From: Paulinella micropora
Lineage: Eukaryota; Cercozoa; Imbricatea; Euglyphida
DNA length: 64,000 nucleotides
Direction: 5' to 3'
Assembly (NCBI GenBank): GCA_009731375.1
Contig: BJOX01000293.1
Span: forward strand, 312,625-376,624
Part shown: positions 54,942 to 64,000 of the stretch, in pieces
Layout of the letters: each line of letters starts with the position of its first letter
Numbering within the stretch: position 1 is the first letter of the stretch
Program-made: the position numbers and the translations under genes
Notes under the pieces: generated by a model
The model's input: the letters and a program-made list of their open reading frames with translations, nothing else
What the model was told of the DNA's origin: nothing
The model's database searches: none

Positions 54942-55269
54942 CTTTTTGCCGCCGCCCTTTTCTCTCTCTCGGCCGCCTGTCCGTCAAATTACCCCCCGCC
55001 TACTCCCCGCCCCCTTCAAACATCCCAAGCCGCGCACTCTTTTTTTGCCCCCCCCCCCTCCCCTGTATTTCTCTCCAAAACCATCCCCCTCCCCCCCCCC
55101 CCCCCCCTCGCTCGTCCCCGTTCAAAGTAGTCCTTCCCGTGCTGGCACCCAAAAGAGTGCGCGGCTTGGGGATATTTGTATTTCTTATTATTAAATGTAC
55201 TAGTAAAAAAAAGAATTACCAGGCTTCAAACGAATTAGCCGGGGCAGCAGGAAAAAAGAAAAAAAAAAC
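54942..55269. other. Spacer with 20-bp inverted repeat
   Basis: C-rich spacer between the kinase and the USP-hydrolase gene. Arms CCCAAGCCGCGCACTCTTTT (55024-55043) and its exact reverse complement (55151-55170) enclose 107 bp with poly-T and poly-C runs. No coding. Confidence 0.85.
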
Positions 55270-57950
55270 ATGGCTGCACCAGACGGAGCAGATGAGGTCG
55301 TCAAGTTCGCCAAGGACTTTAGGAGGCTGCACGTTCGTTCCGCCGCCTGCAAATCCTCCAAATGCGTCTTTGTTTCTGAAATCAACAGAGACTCTGAGCA
55401 TCTGTACGACCCTTTCCTTAAGACCTTGAAATTTATTTACAGAACTGGGCCAAGGTCGTGAAGCTTTACATCCTGAACTTTGCGCTGGACAAGGATCCGT
55501 ACCCGCCCTGGTACACGGCCCTGGCCACGGCCTTTAGCTACTTCGATTGTCCGTGCCCCGTCAACACCAGCAACATGTCGTACGTCAGTGACTTGACGGG
55601 GATGGCACGGGACCCCGACAAAGTCCGCAGCCTAAACGAACTCGATCTGGAGGTACGTGTTTTCCAGGGCGCTGGCCACGAGCGGCACCGTGTTCGGCCT
55701 CGTGAAGGACGTGCTGAAGAATAATGCCAGGGCTAGGCATTCCCTGCAGGACGCCCTTGACAAGACTAAAGCCCTCAGGCAATGGAGGCTTCCGGACTCG
55801 GGAGGTTGTAGCCCACAGATCCGGGCACTGCTCAAAGCCGACGTCGTCAGAAAGCCCAAGAGCAGCGACGACGTTTCGTGGTCCCTGCTTATGCAAACGC
55901 TGGTACAAAAGTTAATCGCGCGCGCGATCGGCGCGACCGGCCCCGTCGGCGCGACCGGCGCGACCGGCCCGAAAAGCTCTAGGTCCGCGAGGCTTGTTTT
56001 CTTCCAAATGCATTTGCGCACCCTTTTGCACACTTTCTTTCTGCACGCTGCTGTCTGTGCAGGACCAAGAGCCCAGCGCCGCCGCCGCCGAGGCAGCGCG
56101 GCCTGCGCGGGAGCGTCAATTCGTGCTACATCCGCGCGCTGATGCAGTGCCTGAGCTGCGTTTTTGCTACGCGTGTGGTTCCGGGCGAGAGGACAAGAAA
56201 GTGCAAGATTCCGGATTGCGTGGCCTGTGCCATTTCGAATTTGAGCGATTATGTCCAGGGCAACACACAGGTTCCTGCAGAGAAGGACGTTGATTTCAAG
56301 TGCCTAGAAGAGGCATCCCGGCACCAACGTGACCCCGATGACCCGGAGCAAGCCTTGCTCTTCATCTGGCAGAAGATGCAAGAGCAATTAAAAGGCAATA
56401 CCAGAAATCATGTTTCAATGCAGAATTCGAAGCAACGCTGGTTTCGTGGTTTGATCTTTTATGAATGTAAAGCTTGTGAAAAACTACTTCCCAGAACAGT
56501 TGACAGCTGGCCGGCCCTGACTGGCGACGACGCGCACTGCGGCCCTCTCAGCGTAACGTGCCAAAAAAGAGGGCAGGAGCTAAAAGAACTTTTCACGCAA
56601 CTTGTGTCTACGCAAAGTATGGCAAGAAAAGACAACCAGAAACCGGTGCGGCACAACGACTATGAGGACAAATCGAGTTGCCCGGGCTTAGTAGAGCTCG
56701 GGGCTGGTATGCTCTGCCCAAGAGACCAACGCACCGCGAAATACGCGATGGTCTGGTTTAACCCAGAGAAACGCAACAACCCCCCGTTCACAAAGGAAGA
56801 ATTCACGGTCACGTACACTCTTGGCAAAAAAGATAAGGAAGAAGATCCAGAAGAAATCACGTTTCGGGTTCTGGCTATGCTGGTGCATCACGACGACCCC
56901 CTAGTCGGCCATTACACTGCGCTCCGCAGGAGAAATGACGATTGGTGGAACGCTAATAATACCGTAGTGACAAAAATCGAGAACTTTGAGGAGGTACTGA
57001 GATTGGCGGCAGGGCCGGGTTTCTGGCTGCGGTCTTACAGTGAAGTTCACTTGCTGAATCTGCCGGGTTTTGGACGGCTGCCCACTCCTGCGTGCCTCCA
57101 GCAAATTTCAGGGGACGACGCTACCAATCTATTAGCCGAGATGGTCGAGTCTTATATAGTGCGACACTGCCCCGACAGACCAGACCTGGTAGGCCATTCC
57201 TTTGGTGGGCACGTCGCGTCCACAGTAGCTGCGCGAGGGGGCCGCAGAATTCATCGCCTGATCCTGGCAGCGCCCGCTGGCCCCTTCCCTCTGCTTGGCA
57301 CAGCTGGTACGTACTGGGCTATGTTCTTTAAGCTGAGCCCCCTGCACCGACTTCTGCGCGTCCGGCCCGTGAAGAGCCTTGCCCGTGTTTGGTTCGAGCA
57401 GCTCGGCTGCTCCGCGCACGCCTGGTTCTGGCTTGAAACGTTGAGCCGTCCGTGCTCGGTGGGCGACCTGCTGGTCGCCAGCAACATAGCTATCAGCTGG
57501 AGGCAGGGGCGCGCGCGCTGGCTCTACCCCTCGCTGCCCGAGCTGTTGCAATCGAACGTGCCGATTGCCTTAATTTACGGAGAGCACGATACCATCATGC
57601 CCAGCCATCAGGGCGCAATTGTATCCAGGCTGTCGGGCGGCGCGGTGCCCCTGAGAATTGTAGCGGGCAGCGGGCATTCGCCCCATTGCGAGAAACCAGC
57701 GGAATTCTTCGCGGCGCTGGCCTGCGCCAGTGCCAATGCCGCCACTCCGAACTCGGCGGGCAGCCATGTGTTGCAGCGACATTTCCAGAGCACCCAGTAT
57801 TTTACGACGTTTTCCCGCTCGGCCTCCGAGTCTCTCATTTCGGCCATGTACGCGTCGGTCCTAAACGTCTGCGCGCAGAAAAAGGTCGAGGGGCCCGACG
57901 GCAGGCCGGCCCAGAGTGCAACAAAAAAGAACTGCGGGCAAGCACGCTAA
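55270..57950 (+). CDS. Ubiquitin-specific protease fused to alpha/beta hydrolase
   Basis: Start ATG 55270 (MAAPDGADEVVKFAKDF). Exon 2 begins at about 55447 after TTTATTTACAG (NWAKVVKLYILNFALDKD). The frame then changes by one near 55655, unresolved. The next block has a short Gly-X-Y run (GATGPVGATGATGPK) and ends at 55982. An 80-nt intron (55983-56062, GTCCGC...GTGCAG) restores phase into GLRGSVNSCYIRALMQCL, the USP Cys box (Cys codon 56124-56126). The USP His box follows as VGHYTAL (His 56910) with WWNANNTVV. At about 57020 the same frame becomes an alpha/beta hydrolase: PGFGR, DLVGHSFGGH (Ser 57198), IYGEHD (Asp 57588) and GSGHSPH (His 57675). Role inferred: deubiquitination plus ester or thioester hydrolysis in one chain. 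The hydrolase lacks its usual first strand and oxyanion HG motif. Confidence 0.8.
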
Positions 57951-58183
57951 TTTGGACGTATTTTCGCCAGATAACATCGAGCTGTGTTCTCTTCAGCCCG
58001 CACCAAACGGTCTGACTTTGGTACAAAAAGGCTTTTATTAAGTAAATTTCTTTTTGAAATCCTTGGACAGTGTTTTTAATCAACGAAAGCTTCGGCACAG
58101 GTGAGTCAAGAAAGAAGAGGTGCGGGAGTGCCTGAGGAGGTTTGAAAAATAGGTTGTGGCACAAACACACCTGCAAAAAAAGT
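57951..58183. other. Convergent intergenic spacer
   Basis: Between the convergent hydrolase-fusion and RING genes. AT-rich, no gene or structure recognised beyond a 6-bp stem near 58003-58023. Confidence 0.6.
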
Positions 58184-58764
58184 CTAGAGTTGCTTGCGCA
58201 AGGAATAGTGAAGATATCCGCCATCTCCTATGGCCACCACTCCTACGTACTCCCAGCCCCTGTGGCATGCCGCATCCATTGCACAGCACTCGCAAGCCCC
58301 GCCAACCAGCTTTTTTCTAGCTTTATGATAGCAATGCGGGCCGCAGGCGGTCGAACTCACATCTTTTGTAAACAGAGTAACAGCTCCCATAATTTTATAA
58401 CCGCCATCATACGCATAATCGCGAATCCAGACACAGGCAAACCTGGTGGTACTTGCAGTAGCGGGGGCGAGGACGGGGCACTTGTCGGCCAAGACCGTCT
58501 TGTCCCCGAGACGGAAGGTGGCGCCGCAGTTGGACGGATCGTGAGGTTCTGTACCGCAAGGCGATCGCGGTTGGCTGCCGCCATCGGGCCCCCCGGCAGT
58601 TGGCGCAAGGGCGCCCTGCCGCTTGGTTTTGCTTAAAGCAGGCTTCACACAACGAGCCCGTGCTGTACGATGTTGCGTGCCAAGCACAGGCAAATTGCAC
58701 ACATTAGGTCCTTGGTTTCGCCCTTGTTCACCAAAGCATCGTAATGTCGGCATTTGGCTGCACA
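58184..58764 (-). CDS. RING-finger protein with two frame breaks
   Basis: The first RING half reads DLMCAICLCLARNIVQHG (58764-58657 with its lead). One base later, in another frame, comes SLCEACFKQNQAAGRPCANC. Together they give C-x2-C...C-x2-C...C-x2-C spacing of a RING-type E3 ligase. The signal moves to a third frame near a G/C run at about 58590, continuing CGATFRLGDKTVLADKCPVL, DYAYDGGYKIMGAVTLF and EYVGVVAIGDGGYLHYSLRK to a TAG at 58184. Either two assembly indels or a decaying gene. The start is not determined; the frame runs right into a poly-A stretch at 58772-58785. Ubiquitin-ligase activity is inferred from the RING only. Confidence 0.55.
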
Positions 58765-58765
58765 A

Positions 58766-59286
58766 AACCAGTTTTTTTTTTTTTTTGGAGCCTATAATTT
58801 TTCTTCCCCTCCCCTCCCTTTCTCGGCCTTCCCTCTCTCTCTTTTTTTTGCTGTTCGCCCCCCCCCTCCTCCCCTCTGGCCAGAAAGCGTCGAGGGAAAA
58901 AATCGACTAGTACAACATTTGCAACGCGCGGAATGGAAGGGAAAACGGGTGGTGGGGGGGGGGGGCCGCAGATGATGAAAGGCCGAAAGTGCCAAGGGGA
59001 AAAAACATAGCTTGTTTGGTGGGAGAATGTGAACCCGAACAGAGGGGAGAGGGAGGAAGAAAGGTGGCTGCGTGGAGAGAGGGGGGAGGGCCGGGTCTGT
59101 TGGGAAAAGGCGGGTGTGNNNNNNNNNNNNNNNNNNNNNNNNNNNNNNNNNNNNNNNNNNNNNNNNNNNNNNNNNNNNNNNNNNNNNNNNNNNNNNNNNN
59201 NNNNNNNNNNNNNNNNNNNNNNNNNNNNNNNNNNNNNNNNNNNNNNNNNNNNNNNNNNNNNNNNNNNNNNNNNNNNNNNNNNNNNG
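58766..59286. other. C/G-rich spacer and gap
   Basis: T15, C/T-rich and G-rich runs, then N at 59119-59285. No coding. It probably holds the divergent start regions of the RING gene and the gene at 59287. Confidence 0.7.
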
Positions 59287-60456
59287 GCCGAGCCCTCGAG
59301 TGTGCTGTGTGAATTGGTGACGGACCTGGAACAATTAAACGCAGCGCTGGCTNNNNNNNNNNCCCGACACCGTCGGCCTGTGGCAAACCACGGCGTGCGA
59401 GCTGCTGCAACGCCTGCAGGAGAAGCCCGAGTTCCAGCAGTGGCTCGCGCAACAAGAGGCAGAGGAAGTGTTCGGGGAGGCCCAGTCACTGGAGCGCGTG
59501 CTAGCTAGGTTGCGTGCGTACGAAATTTCGGTCGTGAGCCACCACTGCGACTTCCACAGGTTCTTGCAACAACTGGCGCTGGTGCTAGAAGCGCTGCACG
59601 CTGTAAACTCCGAGTACGGCCGGGAGTACAACCAGCTGGTGCTAGGCCTGCAGCGCAACCACACGATGGAGCCCGACCACGAGATCAGCGAGGGGGACCC
59701 GCTGATGCTGGGCCTGCTGGCCTTCCTGGACGTGCACCCGCGCCTGTGCCGGNNNNNNNNNNAGAGCTGGACCGTTGGCTAGAGCCCGTCCCGACGGTGG
59801 CTCCGGGGCCGGCGGTGGCAGCGCCGGAAGAAGAAGAACCGAGGGTACAGCAGCAGAAGAAGAAGAGGAAGAAGACGCACCAGGGCATTGCGGCCGTTGC
59901 GCATTTGGTAGTCAAGGGCCCGCGGGCGCGCTACCAGCGCTTCGAGCACGTCATCCAGGGGCTGTTGACCTCTAAGAGTTTGGGCCAGCTGCGGCGCGTG
60001 GTGCAGGACACCGCCGCGACCGTGGCGCTGCCGCAGTTGTCCAACGAGCTGCCGGCCACAGCGCGTGAACGCGTGCAGAAGTGCCACGCCGTGTACTCGG
60101 CGCTGTACGTGGTGTCGGTGTGCCTGCAGGCGGCCGCGGCGGCGTTGGAGGCTACCGACAGTGGCCACCAGCGCCGGAACATCCTCGGCGTGCTGCTGGA
60201 ACCAATAACAGCGCTGCACCACCAGCTCATCGACGCGGGGCTGCCGCCAATAGCGCGCCAGCGCTGGCTGGCGGTGCTGTACCAGTACGCTCGCCTGTGG
60301 GCTAAGGTCCAGATTAACAGCTCGGTCCTGGACTTTCTTTCGCTGGCGCTGCCGGCGCTGACCGTAGCCCTGTGCCCCGTGCTGGTAGCGCCGCAGACCC
60401 GTGCACGCGACGCTTTCTTGTTGCAGGTGCGAACGGGCCACGACGGCCGGGCCTGA
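59287..60456 (+). CDS. Unknown helical protein, 5' part in gap, two internal 10-N gaps
   Basis: Coding starts directly after a gap (EPSSVLCELVTDLEQLNAAL), continues across nominal gaps at 59353-59362 and 59753-59762 (frame changes at the first), and reads LWQTTACELLQRLQEKPEFQ, SLERVLARLRAYEISVVSHH, LERLVLGLQ-type helices, then an acidic/Lys linker (EEEEPRVQQQKKKRKK) and a second helical domain ending RDAFLLQ with TGA at 60454. Mostly alpha-helical by pattern, no membrane segments, GC-rich codons like its neighbours. The next coding block overlaps it in another frame, so the two may be one gene split by an indel or intron near 60430. Family unknown. Confidence 0.65.
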
Positions 60457-61325
60457 CCGCGTACCCGCTGCTGCCGGGGCTGGACCGTCGGAAGAAGCCG
60501 CACTTCTACCGCGCCGTAGCGCCCGAGTACGGGTCCTTGTCGGAAGTCGAGGAGTGCCATCTGCGGCTCCTGCGGGACAAGGGCAGCGGGCAGCTGTACC
60601 TGCCGCTGGCCGTGGCGCCGGCTACCTTCTACCCACGGGACGGCCGCTACAGCGCGAGCGGCCCGGGGAACTGCCTCGCGGACGCGCTGTGGCGCTGGAG
60701 CCAGCTAGACTGTCTGGAAGACGGTCTGCCTGTGGCCCTTCTTCCGGGCAGCGTGCGGACCGTCTTCCGGGCACAACACGCGCAGCCAAACGTTGGGGTG
60801 TGGGGGCAGCGCGTCGGCGGCGCCGGGGAAGCGGCGACGGTGATTGCGACTACGGTGCCCTACAGCCCGATGACGTGTTACGCGGGCTTGTACCCGAACG
60901 AGCTGGGTTTCCAGCTGCGCGGGGCGGAGGCGAAGCTCAAGGGTGCGCTGCCCGGCAAGTGGCGCAGGGCCTCGGGCCAGCGGGCGGTGACGACGTACCT
61001 GCAGCGTGACCAGAGCTTGTTCTGTGTGTACCCGGTGCAAACGGTCCGCAGCGCCGCCGAAAAGCTGGAGGCCAGGGAACAGGGTCCGTGCACCGTGTGC
61101 CGGTTCGACCTCTGCAAGCGCTGGCTAGTAGAAGCGCTGCAAGAAAAGCGCAGCGTGGAGATCTCGTTGTTGTCGGCTCCTGTGTACTGGAAGAAGCTGG
61201 AGCCAGTGGATTTGACGGCGTGCAACCAGGACGGCAGCGCGGAGCTGTTTGCGCTGGGCCTCTGCCGCCCGTCGTCCCCTGCCGAACCGCCCGTCGCTGT
61301 CGAGGCCGGCCTCGAAGAAGCGTGA
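60427..61325 (+). CDS. Unknown protein with possible OTU-like GNC motif
   Basis: Frame 60372-61325 overlaps the previous gene; the coding-like part begins about 60427 after a TTGTTGCAG that could be an acceptor (GANGPRRPGLTAYPLLPGLD). It contains PHFYRAVAPEYGSLSEVEEC, YSASGPGNCLADALWRW and a late CTVCRFDLCKRW Cys pair, ending TGA. PGNCLADAL resembles the Cys-box of OTU deubiquitinases (DGNCLFRAL), which would fit the neighbouring USP and RING genes, but I see no matching His box. Could equally be the C-terminal half of the preceding gene. Confidence 0.6.
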
Positions 61326-61412
61326 AAAGTGGCGCGCGTGCAATAGAGGAAAAGAAAACAGAGCTCGTGAGCTTTTTTTATTATTAATTTTTAAAAAATG
61401 TTGTTGTACATT
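61326..61412. terminator. Short convergent 3' spacer with small stem and T run
   Basis: 87 bp between two convergent stop codons. AGCTCGTGAGCT (61362-61373) followed by seven T can form a small hairpin. This may mark a shared 3'-end region, but is weak. Confidence 0.3.
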
Positions 61413-61862
61413 TCAAGAAACTTTGTTGACAATGCGCATTCTTCGCTTTGGGTACGAGGGGTTCAGCAGTGTCTCCGTCATTGCGCGCTGTTGGTTTTTC
61501 GAGGCCCTTAGCTGCACAAAATCGTTGGGCAATGCTAGTCCGAGAACCTTTTTGGCAAAATTAACGATGGTCGGCTTAATCTCCTTGTCAAACGGGTCAG
61601 TCCCGCCCGCGCGAAATATGTGAAGGAGCTCTACTACTGCATGTAGCGCGGTATTGGATACACCCTCGAAGGTAAAGATCGCTAGCCAACTGCTTTTCTT
61701 GTACGCAACCCACATCTTACACTCTGACGCAAGACTGCTGCGTAGAATATTGAGGAATGTTCCTGCGTCTACTGAATTGTGTACCTCTCTGACGTGTGGC
61801 CTGTCAGTGTTAAGAAATTCTGTTACCGCATTCGCATCAGCCTGTGTCCAGCCACGAAGCAA
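61413..61862 (-). CDS. Small unknown protein, 149 residues
   Basis: Complete single-exon frame from ATG 61862 to TGA 61413: MLRGWTQADANAVTEFLNTD, DAGTFLNILRSSLASECKMW, KKSSWLAIFTFEGVSNTALH, ending in a basic PSYPKRRMRIVNKVS. A compact mixed alpha/beta protein is suggested; the hydrophobic SWLAIFTF strand followed by a helix recalls small acyltransferase-like folds, but no motif supports this. Codon use is less GC-rich than its plus-strand neighbours. Confidence 0.72.
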   Translation of the reverse strand: MLRGWTQADANAVTEFLNTDRPHVREVHNSVDAGTFLNILRSSLASECKMWVAYKKSSWLAIFTFEGVSNTALHAVVELLHIFRAGGTDPFDKEIKPTIVNFAKKVLGLALPNDFVQLRASKNQQRAMTETLLNPSYPKRRMRIVNKVS

Positions 61863-62242
61863 TTGCTAAAATTAGGCTGCCTAGTAGGAGGAAAAGGGCT
61901 TGACTTCACGGCATGCAAGAAATCTTTGAACCACTCTTTTTTGAAGGCCTTTTGAATGCAACAAACCTTGTTTTTTTTTCGGAAAAGGAACATGTCCCCC
62001 TTCCAAATTTTTAAATATGTTCCAAATTTTTTTTTAAACCAAGAAGCTTTCCCCTAACCCCCTCCCGCGCTTTTTGCCCGCCTAGCATTTGTTGGGGGGC
62101 TCTGGCATTCCCCCCCCCCCCCCCCCCCCCCCCCCCTNNNNNNNNNNAGAAAGAGAAGAGTGGCAAAGTTTTTTACCGCAGTGATACTTTCTTCCGTTTT
62201 TACGTCCGGCTTCTCTTTTCTTGCCTAGCCAGAAAAACAAAG
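61863..62242. other. Divergent promoter region with 27-C run and gap
   Basis: Between divergent genes. T-rich runs, a C homopolymer at 62110-62136 and a 10-N gap at 62138-62147. No coding. The 5' ends of both flanking transcripts should lie here. Confidence 0.7.
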
Positions 62243-63631
62243 ATGTCGTATGTGCAAGACTCGGGGGGCAACGCCGCCAAACGCCAGAAGTTGCACGCAG
62301 ACACTTTGCTAACACACAGTATTTCGTGGCTTTTTCTTTTGCCTCTGGACGTTTGGGCTATGGTCAGGGATCTAGCAGGCGCCCACGAAGTCGCTGCTTG
62401 GCAACTCGTGTGCACAGATTTCCGGGCTGATTTCTGGACACACTTCCAGGCCAAGCTAGACCTCTCCCTTGTTGAGGACCGCCAAATACTGTCGGTATTG
62501 GGCCCCGTTTGCCGGACGACGGCAGTCGCTGCCGAGTCTTACCCTGCGATGGCTTAAGGCACGCAGCCAGGAGACACTAGTGCCGCTGGTCACAAAGGTA
62601 GAGGTGAAAGAGTTAGCGGTCTTCGGCCTCATTTCGAGCGAGCTTCTGGAAGCCTTCTCTGTGATCCACAGCTTGAAGTTGGTCAACAACGCTTTTATTC
62701 AAGCGTGTCTGCAGCGGCTGCCGAACGCACACCTCGTTGCTGTGCTGTGCCTCGAAAACAGTAGAATTACTGACGCCGACCTGCGGGTGGCACTGCCGAG
62801 GTTTGCAGGGTTGCAACGACTGGTTTTGTCGCGCTGCGCCAACCTGACGGACTCGGCGCTGCCGGGCTTAACAGAGTTACGACGATTAGACTTGGAAGAC
62901 TGTCCAAAAATCCATGGCCTGGGACTGCAGAACCTGCAACTCCGGGAGCTNNNNNNNNNNCACTGCAGGAGCTGAACCTGTACAGACAACATTATCTGAC
63001 CGAAGAGGGAGCCCGCGCGGCTTTTACCACGCTCAAACATCTGGAGCGGCTGAGCATTTGGGATCTACCAGAGTCTCGCTTGGAGCTCTTACAGTCTATA
63101 AAAACACTGCGGCATTTAGACCTGCTAGACTGCAGCACGGGCATGACGGGCGCGAACCTCGGGGTACTGTCCGCGCTCCCGCTCGAGACCCTCAGGGTTA
63201 CGCTCACGGGCTGCAGCCGCGAGTCCTTCAGCAATTTGTTAAGGTTTCCTGGATCATTAGTCGAGCTGAAGCTGTGGAAGTGCAATCTTGCTAGCGAGGA
63301 CCTACGCTCGCTGACAGGCTGCCGCAAGCTGAGCACACTGCACCTTGTGGAGTGCCCGCGGTTCACGGACGTCAGTGTCCTAAACGATTTCCCCGTCCTC
63401 TCTAAATTAACTCTCGAGAAATGCTCGGGCCTCCACGGTCTAGCCGGACTGCGGAACTGCCGCTTTCTGCAAGAGCTCGAAATCTATCTCTGCAAAAACA
63501 TCACTACCATGGCGGGCTTGCGGCAATGCCGGCCGTTGCGGAAGCTCCGTCTTGGGTTTGAGAATATCCCGCTACAGGAGATACAAGACTTCCGGGCCCA
63601 AAGACCGGAGGTACATCTGATTTCTTATTAA
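62243..63631 (+). CDS. F-box/leucine-rich-repeat protein with one frame break
   Basis: ATG 62243 (MSYVQDSGGNAAKRQKLHAD) leads into an F-box-like segment LFLLPLDVWAMVRDL...WQLVCTDFRADFW. Near 62500-62530 the signal moves by one frame to SLPSLTLRWLKARSQETLVP and about ten LRRs of the Cys-containing F-box type follow (LQRLVLSRCANLTDSALPGL, LRRLDLEDCPKIHG, LRHLDLLDCSTGM, LSTLHLVECPRFTDVSVL, LQELEIYLCKNITTMAG), ending HLISY-TAA. A 10-N gap at 62951-62960 lies inside the LRRs. Such proteins are usually substrate adaptors of SCF ubiquitin ligases. Confidence 0.82.
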
Positions 63632-63789
63632 ACCACACCGGAGAGGGCGCGGGGTGGGGGCCGCAGATGCGCACGGGAGAGCGCGGGGGTGTGTGTGGGG
63701 GCCGCGGGTGCCGGTCCTTTCGGCAGCCTCCAAAAAACCCGCAGTTTTGCTGTCAAAATTTTTTTTTTCTTGGCTATCGATTCAGAGCT
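63632..63789. other. G-rich 3' flank of F-box/LRR gene
   Basis: G-rich spacer containing GGTGGGGGCCGCAGATG, which recurs as GGGGGGCCGCAGATG near 58961-58974. No coding. Confidence 0.6.
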
Positions 63790-63842
63790 ACAAGCGTTAC
63801 GACAAAAAAAAGCAGAGCACGACTTTTTGTCGTAACGCTTGT
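63790..63842. terminator. 19-bp perfect hairpin downstream of F-box/LRR gene
   Basis: Arms ACAAGCGTTACGACAAAAA (63790-63808) and the exact reverse complement (63824-63842) with a 15-nt loop, about 160 bp after the stop codon. This is far stronger than expected by chance. It could be a transcript 3'-end hairpin, as used by some large DNA viruses, or a small inverted-repeat element. Confidence 0.6.
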
Positions 63843-64000
63843 TGCCTAACGGCCGGGGGGGTACGACCGGCGCGCGCCTGTCAAGACATACATTCACCAA
63901 GAAAAAACAAAACATCGCTGCGCTTGGGCGGCCCCAAAAATTGCCTACAATTTGAGGTGTCTGAAGAAAGTTTTTTTTAAATTACAAGAATATTTGACGA
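63843..64000. other. Right edge, no gene recognised
   Basis: Mixed-composition sequence with poly-A and poly-T runs to the window end. No frame with family features. Confidence 0.6.

Noticed and set aside
51700-64000. Definite endogenous giant virus
   Set aside because: No hallmark viral gene is present and the USP gene has at least one phase-consistent intron; kept only as an inference among the findings.

Overview
The window is a gapped eukaryotic nuclear scaffold, very probably from a large-genome protist or alga that I cannot name. Evidence for this: spliced genes with checkable exon phases, an APE-type LINE, a tRNA-derived SINE, a PIGA gene, and gaps of both fixed (10 N) and estimated length. 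Roughly half of the sequence is simple repeats, and many of them sit inside introns. Most of the six-frame ORFs they produce (YLSI, SSSS, LLLL, FFSF and similar) are repeat artefacts.

Region by region. 0.4-6.4 kb (minus): most of a PIGA gene (GPI-anchor GlcNAc-transferase catalytic subunit) in 12 exons, whose 5' splice sites include several GC donors. 7.3-11.4 kb: GATA/TATC arrays around a dispersed repeat present as one intact copy and one rearranged copy. 11.5-14.0 kb: a dead LINE. 15-20 kb: trinucleotide, 8-mer and 12-mer arrays, including a stepwise-changing 8-mer ladder and about 1.65 kb of almost pure purine. 20-30 kb (plus): one very large gene with N-terminal LSD1-type and RanBP2-type zinc fingers followed by about 20 membrane segments; most of its exon phases close exactly. 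30.6-34.5 kb: weakly coding sequence with a possible 7TM/RGS fragment, an isolated LTR-retrotransposon-like primer-binding site and an LTR-like block.

34.5-51.4 kb: a domain dominated by the 14-bp palindrome CAATATTAATATTG, found in a 2-kb array and again in most introns and spacers. It holds fragments of minus-strand genes (a basic protein, a zinc-finger methyltransferase, an RS-rich protein, a RanBP2-finger protein, acidic and tandem-repeat exons) and one well-phased plus-strand gene for a Ser/Asp/Lys-rich protein that carries an unexplained in-frame TAG. Two SINE copies lie here. The domain ends in a five-unit tandem array in which every unit carries a 15-16-bp hairpin.

51.7-64.0 kb: a sharp change to GC-rich, compact, intron-poor genes on both strands, separated by short spacers with poly-C/poly-G runs. 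Products are an unknown protein, a coiled-coil protein, a divergent protein kinase, a ubiquitin-specific-protease/alpha-beta-hydrolase fusion, a RING-finger protein, two unknown proteins, a small unknown protein and an F-box/LRR protein. Three of these fit ubiquitin signalling. The region could be an ordinary gene-dense segment or inserted foreign DNA such as a large-DNA-virus fragment, but no viral hallmark gene is present.

Several genes show single-base frame breaks. I treat these as assembly indels or pseudogene lesions unless stated otherwise.
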